Assembly (NCBI RefSeq): GCF_032062135.1
Contig: NC_092858.1
Span: forward strand, 122,343,021-122,407,020
DNA: 64,000 nucleotides
Direction: 5' to 3'
From: Pyxicephalus adspersus
Lineage: Eukaryota; Chordata; Amphibia; Anura; Pyxicephalidae
Shown here: piece after piece, positions 47,835 to 58,520 of the stretch
Numbering within the stretch: the stretch's first letter is position 1
How the letters are laid out: each line of letters starts with the position of its first letter
The notes under the pieces: generated by a model
What the model was told of the DNA's origin: nothing
Database searches by the model: none
Seen by the model: only the letters and a program-made list of their open reading frames with translations
Program-made: the position numbers and the translations under genes

Positions 47835-49028
47835 TGTGCTAACTGTGGCAGCAAAAGGGTTATTTACTTTAGTAGGTACCTGCTAATCAAATATAATGTG
47901 TTATTTACATTTACCATTTCTTTTTCAATTTCCATTTTATCATGTACGATTTTATTATGATTTCTGAAGCTAGCGTACAAATGCTCCTCCCAGCAGGTGG
48001 TCGGCATATGTGTGTATGTATGTGTGTGTGTGTGTATATACACATATACACACACACACATATATAATATATAGAATTCTAAAATCTTTTTACATCTTAA
48101 TCTAATATCCAAGTAATTCACATTCACTCAACCAGTGATATATAGAAGTTAAAAGGAACTTAGCTGTGAAGGGCGCAGCACATTAAGTGGTGATTTTAAC
48201 CGAAGTAAGTACATCAGTCATAGACAATGTTTATAATTTATCAATAGCCATACCTTTCATTATAGACTATTGGTTTTGTTCTACTGTGACAAACTTTGAG
48301 ACAGCCATCATTTTGTCTCACTTGAATTGTTATAACAGTTTTGCACTCTGTGGTTGCTGCTAAATGAACATGTTTTTCACTGTGAGCATGCATTTGTCAG
48401 AAAGTCCTTCATGGGTTCTTTAATTTCTCCACTTTTGATGTTTGATTCTGATTTGCAATCACCTTTTGCACCAAGATAGTTTGATGAGCAATCAGTCTGC
48501 TTTTTCTGTCCTTTTTAGTGTTTATAACATTTTCCTTTTCTAAATCAATGTCAGCAGCCTTCTTAATACTGTCTTAATGAAGAATATAGAAGACAGTATA
48601 GATCTGATAGGTCATTAAAATGACCTTTTCTTTTGAAATATGGTATTCATCAAAGAGTTTACAGTTAATTAGGATTTGGGTTTATTTTTAAGCATTGCTG
48701 TGTTTTTAAAGCTAAACTGTCTCAAAGTCCCATCAAAACTTCATCTTCTCCTCCTATTTAGTTTTCCTTGATCTTTTTTAAATGACCTTGACCCTGTACT
48801 GCATAATCCCTCTTAGCCCCTATGATGCCATTACAGGGTCTGCACAAGATTTTCAGAAGCCAAGAGGAGGAGTTAAAGGTCCCTGCAACCAGTGCCAGGG
48901 TGCATGTTAATGCAGGGCAGATCAGGACAGTTTTCACTACTGCTTTCACAGTCCCCTGTCCTACAGCAGTCTCTGAGAAGGAAAAGTACCTACCTCCTCC
49001 TTTGTTATACTTAGCATGTTTTAGGGTG
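47835..49028. other. Intergenic sequence
   Basis: Includes a palindromic (TG)n-(CA)n microsatellite (next entry). On the minus strand 48430-48600 has a coding-like but unrecognised run of sense codons, and 48780-49020 is a GC-richer patch of unknown nature. No gene is supported. Confidence 0.4.
48005..48071. repeat. Self-complementary (TG)n(TA)n(CA)n microsatellite
   Basis: tgtgtgtgtgtgtgtatata is followed by cacatatacacacacaca, so the two halves can pair as a hairpin. Confidence 0.9.
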
Positions 49029-49036
49029 CTTTAGAA

Positions 49037-49374
49037 CAGCCGTCGCCTACCGGTGGTCCGCGAGAGGATTTTGGGGGTAAACAGCTGTGATCGGTGCACC
49101 CCTGAGGGGGGTCAGGAGGATCCCGCTGGGTTGATGCACCTGCCAGAGCCGCAGATCACGTCCCCCGTGCAGTTCCTAGGCTCAGGAAAGTGGGCAGAAT
49201 GTGTCCCTGGATATAACCCTCCCACTCCCCCATCGCAGGGTCAGATCTGCGATAGGAGAGTCGGCGGGGTTATGGAATCATGACATCACTATTGGGGAGG
49301 GTTCTCACACTTTGAGTGACACCTGGCTCCCCGCGCATGATGGTTGTATATAAGGCTCTGTAAATTCATTGGTT
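49037..49374 (-). mobile_element. hAT MITE family C, copy 3
   Basis: Begins CAGCCGTCGCCTACCGGTGG, the inverse of the right end of copy 1, so the copy is inverted. It contains the family's 'cccactcccccatcgcag' and 'tgggcagaa' segments. The flanks ctttagaa (49029-49036) and ctctagaa (49375-49382) match at seven of eight positions, marking the ends; the last CTG of the other terminus has eroded. The 76-codon frame at 49053-49283 corresponds to the minus frame of copy 1 and is non-genic. Confidence 0.8.
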
Positions 49375-49382
49375 CTCTAGAA

Positions 49383-49877
49383 TAAACTGTAAGCCGGAGA
49401 TGTCCCTAAAAAAGGTTCAATGATGTTGTGATTCAAAAATAATACCCATTTTGGAATCATTACTTTCAGCTTACTTTCAACTTCTGGGTTGATGAATCGA
49501 ATATTCATCTACTATTTTCTAAAAATTTTCTGCATCCATTTTGCCATGAATTTCTACAAATTTTTTTATGTCCCTGACACCCCACCTCCGCCCCCCCAAA
49601 ATAAAAAAATATGAGATTCATCTAACCTTCACAGTAGGGATGATATACTTTAACCCATAGGCCTACAGATATTGCAAACACGATGTTTATGGTTATGACC
49701 CAAAACTTTGGTCTTATTGTGGATGAGCTGTTACAGGCATTTAGTAAATTCTGCCGTATCTATGTAATTGACATAGCACAAAATTTAATTCATTTTCCAG
49801 AATTTTAGTTTTCAGTGTTAAACTCTTTTGTTGAAACAGTTTTATTTTAAGCTTAGAATCATGACTATGGTGTATGG
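49383..49877. other. Intergenic sequence
   Basis: AT-rich, no gene or repeat boundary recognised; C-run near 49591. Confidence 0.5.
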
Positions 49878-49885
49878 TGTTAGGG

Positions 49886-50054
49886 CAAAAGTCTTCAACT
49901 CCAGTCCTCAAGGGCCAGGATCTGCACACATTTTTTGTAGTAAGAGATGGCAGTAAATATAGAAATAAATTGTTTACAAGGAATCAGAAAATGACTGATT
50001 ATACATAAATCTGGCCTGTACGTGGCCTTTGAGAATTGGAGTTGAGGACCCCTG
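49886..50054 (+). mobile_element. Short hAT MITE family F, 169 bp
   Basis: Left end caaaagtcttcaactccagt and right end, reversed, caggggtcctcaactccaat are inverted repeats. Flanks tgttaggg (49878-49885) and tcttaggg (50055-50062) agree at seven of eight bases. The CAGGGGTCCTCAACTC terminus is familiar from hAT-class non-autonomous repeats. Confidence 0.88.
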
Positions 50055-50062
50055 TCTTAGGG

Positions 50063-50494
50063 CATCCTTTCTACTATAAGTCATCTCTTTCCTGCTGTAA
50101 AACCTAAGCTACTAATAATCCTTTCCTGGTTAACAGTGTTCAAATTATTTATGGCAATGAAATGCTTGAGATAAAAGTTGTTACATGGATGAAATGTTCT
50201 TAAATAGCAACCTGAGGCTAAATTCTCTATTTTCTTTGAAAGAGGTAACTCGAATATAGAGAATAGCCCTACAAAAGATTTCATATCTTCTATCAAGCTA
50301 ATTTATGAATAAAATATTTAAAAAGCCACAGGCCCTTTTTAAAGACTTTCATTTCCATAAATGTATAGAATGTTTTCAATATTGTTTACCTTTCGAACAA
50401 ACCTATTTATTGCAAAAGCAACAGAAATTAAATTAAAATGTAAAAAAAAGATTTATGTAGCAACCAATCAGTTCAAAAATACAAGGTACTTTTT
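50063..50494. other. Intergenic sequence
   Basis: AT-rich; nothing recognised. Confidence 0.5.
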
Positions 50495-51215
50495 TTATTA
50501 ATATTACTATTATTATTATTATTATTATTATTAATAATACATAGCGTTTGTATAGCGCCAACATATTACGCAGCATTGTAAAATAAATCGGGTTGCAAAT
50601 GACAGACACAGACAGTGACACAGGAGGAGGAGAAGACCCTGTCCCGAAGAGCTTAGAATCTAAGAGGCGGGGAAACAGCATACAATAGGAGGGGGGATAT
50701 GGAATGGTGAGTGAGTAGTAAAAGTTTAGGTGGCAGAAAAAGGTATGGGTAGGCAAGTTTGAAAAGATGGGTTTCAAAGACTCTTTTAAAGGAGCAGAAA
50801 GTAGGAGTGACCCGAATAGGACGAGGAAGACCATTCCAGAGAGTTGGGGCAGCTCTAGAAAAGTCTTTGGGCCATGCGTGTGATGAGGTTATGAGTGAGG
50901 AAGCCATTAAAAGTTCATTAGAGAAAAAAGAGCGGCTAGGGGAGTATTTTTTTACCAGGTCAGAAAGGTAAGTGGGATAAGAACTGTGGAGGGATTTGAA
51001 GGCAAAGCACAGGAGCTTGAATTTGATTGTGAAATGGAAGCCAATGAAGAGAACTACAAAGAGAGGCAACAGAAGAGGAGCGGTGGGAAGGATGGACAAG
51101 TCAATATATGGTATAGTGTACTTTGAAAGGGGCAAGAACACCATCGGCCTCAGAAGATAGTATAGTCTTTTAACAGAATTAACAATTATTTCAAAAGTTT
51201 GCACATCATTTCAAT
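50495..51215 (-). mobile_element. L2-type LINE, 5'-truncated, with (ATT)n tail
   Basis: On the minus strand a reverse-transcriptase-end coding remnant is followed by a 3' UTR containing cttagattctaagctcttcg, ggacagggtcttctcc and gctgcgtaatatgttggcgc, then a (ATT)n tail around 50500-50535. A microsatellite 3' tail instead of poly(A) is usual for L2/CR1-type LINEs. The same 3' end appears at 31935, 53362 and 19005 and on both SINEs, so this is the probable partner family. Confidence 0.85.
50653..51204 (-). pseudogene. L2-type LINE ORF2 C-terminal remnant
   Basis: This 183-codon frame has the C-terminal signature of L2/Rex-type polyproteins. It contains FHFTIKFKLLCFAFKSLHSS, then YPTYLSDLVKKYSPSRSF, then AWPKDFSRAAPTLWNGLPRP and FKRVFETHLFKLAY. 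In these LINEs the same order (W-P---RI-FK-L---FK-L----P-YL-DLL--Y-PSR-LRSS ... FS--AP-LWN-LP--IR ... FK--LKTHLF) follows the reverse transcriptase. The RT catalytic block and endonuclease are absent, so it is a 5'-truncated copy. The first 30 or so residues look like noise and the true homology starts later. The start codon has no meaning here. Confidence 0.8.
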
Positions 51216-51270
51216 GGGATTCAGATAAGGAATTGAAGGCAATGTGGCATTTCTAATTTTGAATGATTCC

Positions 51271-51942
51271 TTCACAACATTACAATGTTAAAAGATCCAT
51301 TTTTGGCTCAACTTCAATTTTTAGGTAAATGGCCTCACATTTTCCATAAGCACACATTTTCAAATATATTGAGGAAGAGCAATATTTAGAGACATGATGT
51401 AAGCTGCCATTTCTAACCCGGTCTTGAAATATACTGCTTGCCTGGTTGGTGTTTGACTCACTGAACCCTAATAAGTATGCGGTTCATGTGTTCAACTGAT
51501 TTTTAAACAAGTTGTGCCACATGCTTGTTTCACTGAAATTACTAGTTCTCCAATGGCAGTTGTGATAATCTCTGCTTCAAATCCTAGTACCCTGAGTATA
51601 TATCTGATGGTGGGAATAGGCACCCGGTTTGCTCCCATGAGGTACCTTTGTCTGCCTTTAACTTCATGGGACATTCATGTTATAAATCACAGGAGGGTGC
51701 AGGTTGGAGAGTACTAAAGCTCACATCTCTACCATGAGAGAAACCTTGCAATACCTACATTTTTAAATGACTAAATTTAGTTGCACTAAAGGCCACATTT
51801 TTTTTTAAATACAAACAATGGATTTTTTTTTTCTTATTTACAGTAAAAATCTTTTGAACACCTAAACTTTAGTTTACAACAAAAATACCAATAATTATAC
51901 AAAACACTGTTCTCAAAGACAAGTCTAGTCCCCCTTTCCCTA
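51271..51942. repeat. Duplicated 0.67-kb block E, copy 2
   Basis: Second copy of the block at 46950-47620, same orientation, 4.3 kb downstream. Its right end abuts MITE family A copy 3, and an L2 fragment lies just upstream; neither neighbour is present next to copy 1. Confidence 0.9.
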
Positions 51943-52307
51943 AGGTGTAGCACCGCCCCTAATTGAATAAATGGGAGCGCAAAGCCTCCCGGTATACCTA
52001 CGTCATGCATCCCGGGAGGCTCTTGGTGGCTCCTTCTGCACATCCTGGGCATGCGCAGGAGCTGTTTTGTGAAAAGGGAAAAAAATTGCCAATCTCACGT
52101 ATGCGCAGTGATAGGCAAGTTTTTTTCCAACCTACATCACCCGATCTAGATCGGGTGACGTAGGAAAATGAACTCGGAAGAAGAGGAGAAGAGGCCAGCG
52201 CCCGGCGTGCTGACACGGGACCCGATGGAAGACACCTCTGGACCAATTGACTGTGCTGCGGGATTAAAGGTATTGTTTTGGGCATTTTTCAGTTTTCTTC
52301 ATCTTTA
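51940..52307 (+). mobile_element. MITE family A, copy 3
   Basis: Starts ctaaggtgtagcaccgcccc and contains gggagcgcaaagcctcccgg, catgcatcccgggaggctct and gggcatgcgcaggagctg, collinear with copies 1 and 2. It also has a perfect palindrome at 52140-52157 (cccgatctagatcggg) and ends near catctttagg. It is CpG-rich relative to its surroundings, suggesting a fairly recent insertion. Frames of 66-95 codons across it are not genes. Confidence 0.7.
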
Positions 52308-53361
52308 GGGGCAGTTAAGGACTGGTTGACAGCTGTGATCAACCACCTTTCTGAACTTTATCCTAGTGTCATAATTTATGAATAGCATTTATTATTTACC
52401 AATATACTTATTTATATTATTTATGCTTTTTATGCAGTTTACCAATGTTTGTGGCTTTTTTAAGGGGTTTTTCATTTATTAGCTGGTGCATCCTTATGAA
52501 GAACGAGGTAAATGATCCTTTGTATATTTGTATTTTTTATCAGTGTAATACAACTATGCATTCATCACATATAATTCATGCTTTATCCACAAATATAAAA
52601 CTTAAATGAGTAACTATCCATTCTCTTGTCATTGTCGTAAATTGTATTTCATCCCTGGAGTGCTTTACGAACTACCTTGGGGAAAGACAACATTAATTGT
52701 AATTTATATATGAATTATAAAAATGGTAATCAGTGGGTCAGAGAATAGTGCCTGGGGAGAGATTTCTCCATTATAATATTAAGCCTCTGCCAACAAGGGG
52801 TTAATAGTGTCAAGTCTTATGCAGAGAGTGTGTGCCATGTTGCAGGAGAGATGTAGTCATTTGTACTCAATCATTATAAGTAATGTTAGATGCTTTGTAC
52901 CCCAACTGGGAATTAGTATAACATTTTTACACGTTAACATTGCACCATGGTAAAAAAAATATAGTATTTTGTAAGTGAAATCAACATATCCCTCTGAAGC
53001 TTGGTGTTGGTATGCTGCCTCACCCTTCTAATAAATATACGAGGCCTGTCTATTATAACAAGACTGTATTTCTATCTCTAAAACTAAACAGTGAGAACTG
53101 ATTATATATATATATATATTCATAGAGAGAGAACACTCTATAATTGCAAAGAAGATAATGATATGAGCATATTGTGTTAATTACTGTTATTGCTGTTCTT
53201 TCTCAGGTTCTCCAAACACTGTACTGGTAATATGGTGGTAGCATTTGTTCAAATCTTCTGTCAATACCATTTTCACAGGGTCACAAAGCCGTTAAAATTT
53301 GGCACCAGTTATCTTTTTAATTTGTAAATTGTTCACTATTGAACTGTTAACCATATAAAGT
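52308..53361. other. Intergenic sequence
   Basis: AT-rich, with a (TA)9 run at 53103-53120. No gene recognised. Confidence 0.5.
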
Positions 53362-53426
53362 TTTGTTGCACACCTTATTTAATGAGTAATATGTTGGCAT
53401 CATATAAATCCTGTTTAATAAACATT
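53362..53426 (+). mobile_element. L2 LINE tail fragment
   Basis: Contains ttgttgcacaccttattt, gagtaatatgttggcatcat and ataaatcctgtttaataaac, matching the L2 3' end order seen at 50 and 32 kb. Confidence 0.55.
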
Positions 53427-53796
53427 GTTTACATTCATGGACTATGAAACTTTATCAGTCACAATAGCAGAAAAGTTCACCTACAACCAGGATGAAGATT
53501 CTTGTTTGTTTCCTGGTGGGCGCAACAGGGTAAATAGCCAGCAGGTAAAAGCTTTCACCTAAAATGGCTGTCCGCATGGTGAGGATTATTGCATACAAAC
53601 CATGTTGGTTCATACACCAGCAACTGTGGCAACTGCTACAACAGACCTAAGCCTTTTATACAGACAGGAAGAATAAAGTTCTAATAGTACTGCAATGATT
53701 TATTCATGTTTTTGTTATAACTTGAAAAGGAGAATAAAGAGTTGGTCATCAGTAAAATTGTTTTGAATATACTTACCTGTCATTTTAAAAGATATT
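53427..53796. other. Intergenic sequence
   Basis: Nothing recognised; an 'acttacctg' phrase at 53771-53779 resembles the arm of the MITE at 61 kb and may be a leftover. Confidence 0.4.
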
Positions 53797-54696
53797 TGTC
53801 TAGACGAGGGTAGCTCGGACTTTCTAGCCCATCCTTCACCACCACCATCAGAACCTCCGCCTCCTCCCAACCCACCAGCTTACCAACCACTTCTAAACCA
53901 TTAAATACCCAGACACCAATCTTGGATTTAAATTGGCTGGCAAGCAGCCGTTTATTTAAACACCATTAAATAAATTAACCATTCAAGTAATTAAGTAAGT
54001 AATTAGTAAATATCCAATAATAAACAAATGACAAATAAATAACTACATATACACTTTTGATATGCAAGCATACATTAACATAATATAACACTTCATTAGT
54101 ATTATTATTACTTAACTGGGATTATATAACACAAACATATTACATTGAATATAATCTATTTAACCAACAACTTAATTCCTCCCTTTTATTAATACCTAAC
54201 CATAACATCAATATTCATATTATTATCAAACTCCATACTCCCGGTTATACACCCAAACAACCAGGCTGCAGGTCTCAAAATGCAAAGTCCGCACCCAACA
54301 GGACTTTAACTCTTCCAATATCTCCGCCTTGGCCTTTAGCCGCCCAGCACCGCCTCAGGAGCCATAATCGTCCGTTCACCATAAAGGGGGAGACCCCACA
54401 AAAGAGGGTCCCCCCCTGCTAAATTCCACCTCTTTACCAATGCACTGGATTATAACTATAAAAGGGTGGGTAGGTGGGCAGGAAACTTTTTTTTTCAAAA
54501 GAGGGCCTCTTACTTCCGTCCAGCCCCTTTTAACTCATCCTATTCCTAGTCCTCTCCTATCTCATGCTCCACACTAGCACAGCCCCCTCTAGCCTTACTA
54601 CATTTTTTTAACCCTTAACACCCCTGGGCTAGCCCCGCCTCCCCCCATCATGTAGGCCCTGTGACTAAATTCTTACGGCTACGGGCCTCTCTTACA
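53797..54696. mobile_element. Candidate LTR or LTR-like repeat, about 900 bp
   Basis: GC-rich outer thirds and an AT-rich middle set this block off sharply. It has TG...CA ends (tgtctagacgagg ... ctctcttaca), a perfect TATA box on the plus strand (ctataaaaggg, 54455-54465) and AATAAA on the minus strand near 53952, so orientation is ambiguous. No 5-bp target duplication is seen (atatt versus aataa), which weakens the LTR reading. No gene lies in it. Confidence 0.35.
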
Positions 54697-55634
54697 AATA
54701 AGTTAGCTGGGTATATGCATGAATCTTTCTATCTTAGTGTTTGGTGCTAGAAAAATTGGTAGTTTACTGCTAAGTTCAGAAGGTGATGCATAACCATAAC
54801 AGCTGTTCTATCTTCCTATAACTCAATATAAAATCTTGTTATCTGTAACAGGATGGAAGTATTTGCAGAACAACAAGTGTCAGGAAGGGTTAACGAATGA
54901 CACAAAACACTCAGGTACTACGTAACTAAAATATAGTACTTATCTTTATTAGATGCGTACAATGGTCCAAAACAGCAACATTTCCAGTAGTAAGATCACC
55001 CGACTTGGTTTACCCCATCATCCAACAGGATGGATATTCTACTGTACTCTTACATTTATGTTAGCTACTCATCTCAAAATCCCGAGGAAGCCCTTCAGGC
55101 AAAACGTGTCAGGCTAAGGAGACCCTTGAACTTTGTTTCTAGTGTTTCAAGATAATAATTTATCTTAATTCTTTAATTAGTTAATTCTTAATTCTTTGCT
55201 TAGTTCAACATCCCAAAAATCCCAACAAGTGTTAGGTGGGGATGATATTTTTTAAGTGTTTTGTGCTACCCACAATTACATGAAATTTCTTTGTAAATAC
55301 TCAGTGCTTTGCTAATATATATTTTTTTGCCAAAAAACTCTCTTTATCTGTTTTTGTGTTTAGGGACTTTCAATACTTGAGGAAACACATGGATAAAAAG
55401 CAGGGAGACTGTAAGCTGGCAGCGTTGACAAAAAAAATTTGTTTTATGGAGCTGAATTACTTGTTTTTACCTTTTTTCATCCATTGATGCTGTCAGTCTC
55501 CTGCACCTTTTTTGTATCCTCTTCTTGTCTACATCCATACACTTTAGTCATAGTTTCATGGCTTTTTCAAGTTTTCAAGTTGTGGTTTCATAAATAGGAG
55601 CCCTTTTCAGCCTTGTAATTGAAAACTGCAGCTC
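54697..55634. repeat. Repeat region around hammerhead-like copy B
   Basis: 54890-55140 has the layout seen around copy A: an AT-rich segment followed by the 'gaggaagcc...ggcaaaac' motif. 55390-55515 contains a pair of loosely inverted segments (gcagggagactgtaagctgg; cattgatgctgtcagtctcc). Boundaries are unclear. Confidence 0.35.
55079..55115 (+). ncRNA. Degenerate hammerhead-ribozyme-like motif, copy B
   Basis: Reads ccgagga (for CUGANGA), stem II agcc/ggc around cttca, aaaa (for GAAA), cgt, then cleavage triplet gtc at 55108-55110. Stem I pairing is poor. The change of GAAA to AAAA is shared with copy A and is what CpG decay of ggCGaaa would give. Inactive if it is a hammerhead relic. Confidence 0.35.
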
Positions 55635-55636
55635 TA

Positions 55637-56062
55637 AAGGTGCGTACACACTTCCAATTTTTATCGTTCCAATCGAACGACGAACGATCGATTGGGCAAA
55701 AAATCGTTCGTAAAAATGTAACCAACGACGCCGACGAACGAGGAAAGTCGCTGGAAACGAACGACCAGACCGGCGGATCGGATTGGACGACGATCGTTGA
55801 ACATCGTTCGTGTGTACGGTCGTTCGTTGATCGTCCATGTTCAGAGCATGCGTGATGAACGAACGTCCGTTCACTTTCCTGTCGTGCACATAGTTCCTCT
55901 ATCGCTTAAACGATCGTATCTATTGTGTGTACAATATCTACGAACGATCGTGTCGTTACCTCTATGTGCAGGATCGGTGCTATACGATCGTTCGTGTATA
56001 TCGTGCAGGAACGTTCGTCGTTCGTTTTCCGACGATAATAATTGGAAGTGTGTACGTAGCTT
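55637..56062 (+). mobile_element. CGTTCG-rich MITE family D, copy 2 (best preserved)
   Basis: 426 bp between TA dinucleotides (55635-55636 and 56063-56064). Ends aaggtgcgtacacacttcca and, reversed, aagctacgtacacacttcca are inverted repeats extending about 40 bp. The interior is packed with CGTTCG, CGAACG and CGATCG. The TA target suggests a Tc1/mariner-type origin, but the terminus alone does not prove this. The CpG-dense palindromes remove stop codons in several frames, producing the 73-104 codon frames here; none is a gene. Confidence 0.88.
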
Positions 56063-56064
56063 TA

Positions 56065-57409
56065 GTCTTTCCCAACCGCCCTTCTATGCTGTTGGCCACA
56101 TTTGACAGCCACTTTGTCATGCAGTTGAGTGAGGTTAAGTATGGTTGAGGTGAGGTTCTTCCTCCAAAGGTGAATAAGCAGATCATGGTCATCCTATAAT
56201 AGAAAGTATCTGACAAAATACCTTCCTAGAATGATCACATGATGTTGGTTTTGGAATTGTAAAATGTAAAATTACTTCCTCAAAACTCAGGGAGGCAGCC
56301 TCCTACTTAGGTGTCACCTCTTGTGTTGGCCCACCCTTCCAGTCAAGGCTTTCACGCAGAGTCTTTGGAAGACAACCTACTGTCATCCCAATAAACCCAA
56401 TTATATATGACTAACTTTTTAATAAGTTAAAAGATATTATTTGGATTCATCTATTGTTCTCTAAACATTCCCAAGTTCAGTTTGAACAAAATACCCTTAC
56501 ACAACAAAAAAAGAAAACAGATGCCAAGAGGAATACAAATCTTGAAGATTAAGGGAGAAGTTAATACATTAGCTAAATTAACAGTATTTAGTTATCTTTC
56601 TTAAATCTAATTAATCATTTCCTTTTTTTTCTTTCTGCTCAGCCTGCCCTACAGCTACTTCAGAATTCATTGTAGCTCTCTAATCAAAGATGATTTTGTG
56701 TCCCCAAGATGTTTTCATACAATATGAAGCTATTTTAATTAGTAAGGAGGGGTAGTCACAGATTAATTTTCAGCCCTTGTAATACATAACCTGCATATCT
56801 AAAATTCAATTATATCATGTGTCATGTGGTTTTGCATTAAATATTTACTTACAATGAAAAGTAAATTGAAAAGCATAAAACAACATGATGTTAGCAAATT
56901 GCTATATGCAATACTGTTGGGCAATTTTGCAAAGTTTCTTCCCTCATCAAAATTTTCTTGCTATACCTAGTGATGGCAAATAACGATAAATAAATTGTGC
57001 AATTATTCTGTTAAATCTCTGCAGAGATCCTTTTTTGGGGGGGTGGGGGTGATTTTTAAAGAAAATTTGGGGACAGGTCCCACATACCCTTTTGACAAAT
57101 AAATTTGAGTAAGTAATGTAATAACTAATAATCCAATGAGAGCTGAAAAACCCAGTTACATGGCTCAAGACAATAATGGTTATGGCAAATACATACAAAT
57201 GTGCTCTTTAATAACATAAAGCTGCATACACAGCAGGCAGAACAGCTTAGGTGGTTTATAGTTATAGGTAGTTTATAGTTATAGTGGTTTAACAAACCAC
57301 TTCTAGGACATTGTCCTTGGACAGAGGAGACCAAGGGGGATAGGTTTGGCCATAATGCATAGTGCCACATGCTGTGAAAACCAAACACAGCATATCAGCA
57401 CGAAAATCG
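56065..57409. other. Intergenic sequence
   Basis: AT-rich; a short imperfect tandem (ggtttatagttatagg twice) at 57245-57285. Short minus frames at 56947-57388 have no domain. 57295-57409 may be divergent upstream part of the Tc1 relic. Confidence 0.45.
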
Positions 57410-57640
57410 TATTCTAACTGTTAAACATAGTGGTGAAGCGAAATCTTCTTTGCTTTGCAGCCACAGGGCCCTGGAACCCTGTAGTCATTGATTTAGCCAA
57501 GAACTCCTATGTTTACCAAAGTTTTCCAGAGTCCAGCTAAAATTTGGACAAAGTTTACTTTACAAAAAGACAATGATCCCAAGAAAACCAGCCAACCTAC
57601 AACAAAATAGCTCAAAAAGGGTCATTTGAAGTTCTCTTCA
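57410..57640 (+). pseudogene. Tc1-like transposase central relic
   Basis: One frame reads LLCFAATGPWNPVVIDLAKN then SYVYQSF, resembling the 'CF-ATGPGTLQVIDG-MNS-KY--VLQ' part of the catalytic core. After a frameshift, another frame reads FTLQKDNDPKKTSQPTTK and a stop, resembling 'LQQDNDPKHTSK', which holds the second catalytic Asp. The order and spacing fit. No start, no third catalytic residue and several stops: a dead fragment, on the opposite strand from the relic at 40.8 kb and probably of a different subfamily. Confidence 0.65.
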
Positions 57641-58329
57641 AATAAAGGCGCTTTAAGAATCTATATATGTTTATGACCAGAAGACCCCATCAACACAGTT
57701 ATGTTGTGGGGATAGTGCCCTCTTTCCCAATGATGGCACCATTGGAGGCAAGTAAGGGGGTATGTTTTTTTTCCAAGAGTATTCTGGGCATTGAGTTGCA
57801 CAAAAAGAACTCCAAGCACAGAAATGCATGAAAACAAGGGTGATGCAGTAGAGGTTAAAGCTAAACTATAGGCAAAAAGCTAAATACCAGATAAAATGTA
57901 TATAACAGATATAAATACAAATGAACTAGATGAATGGACAGAGATAAAAAATGTCCCAACTTCTCATCACTCTGTCACTAAACTTTCATCTCCTATTAGT
58001 ATTGGTTCCGTGTACTGATTGTCAAGAGGCTAATACAAAGTTAAATTCAGGTACTTAGACTGCTTGCATTGACAAAAGTATATTTTTGAGATATGTTAAT
58101 CACAACAGAGCTGTATAAACTTTCATGTCTTGGAATTTCCTTTCATGTCTCCTGGAATTCAGCTTTAATAAATCAAAAAGCAAACCTATGGCATCCAAAT
58201 AGTATTTTTAGTCATCTGCCATCAACTTGAATTCTGTGAAAAAGAAATCTGCTTTACTGCTAGGACTTTGTAGTTTGCACTACCTTAATAAATGTACGTG
58301 CAGTAAGGGAAAAAATGTGCTGATTCTAA
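57641..58329. other. Intergenic sequence
   Basis: No gene recognised. A GC-richer patch with 'atgatggcaccattggagg' near 57733 is unclassified. Confidence 0.45.
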
Positions 58330-58520
58330 ATAACAGGATTTTCCCAGTGAGAAATAACTAGTCTGAGTACAAGTCACTGATTCACATACTTGGAGACTTT
58401 AATTAGATAAACATGAACTAAGTTTGTTTACCTAATTAACTAATCATCTGTGGGAGCACTTACACCAACAGGTGTAAAGCATTAAATGAAGCTTTTTCGT
58501 TGACTGCTTGATTGTCCTAC
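58330..58520. promoter_or_regulatory. Candidate enhancer with T-box palindrome
   Basis: 58460-58477 is TTACACC-aac-AGGTGTAA, two inverted T-box half-sites (AGGTGTGA type). Within 60 bases upstream lie a forkhead core (tgtttac, 58434-58440 region), a homeodomain core (ctaattaac) and a GATA-like agataa. The block is unique-looking and free of transposon signatures. Function is inferred from motifs only. Confidence 0.3.

Noticed and set aside
50653..50834. Possible separate secretory-like peptide in the 133-codon minus frame
   Set aside because: It overlaps the L2 remnant in another frame and has only chance hydrophobic runs.
55575..56216. Overlapping 73-104 codon frames on both strands, rich in R, S, V and D
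   Set aside because: They are translations of the CGTTCG/CGATCG palindromes of MITE D, which lack stop codons in several frames.
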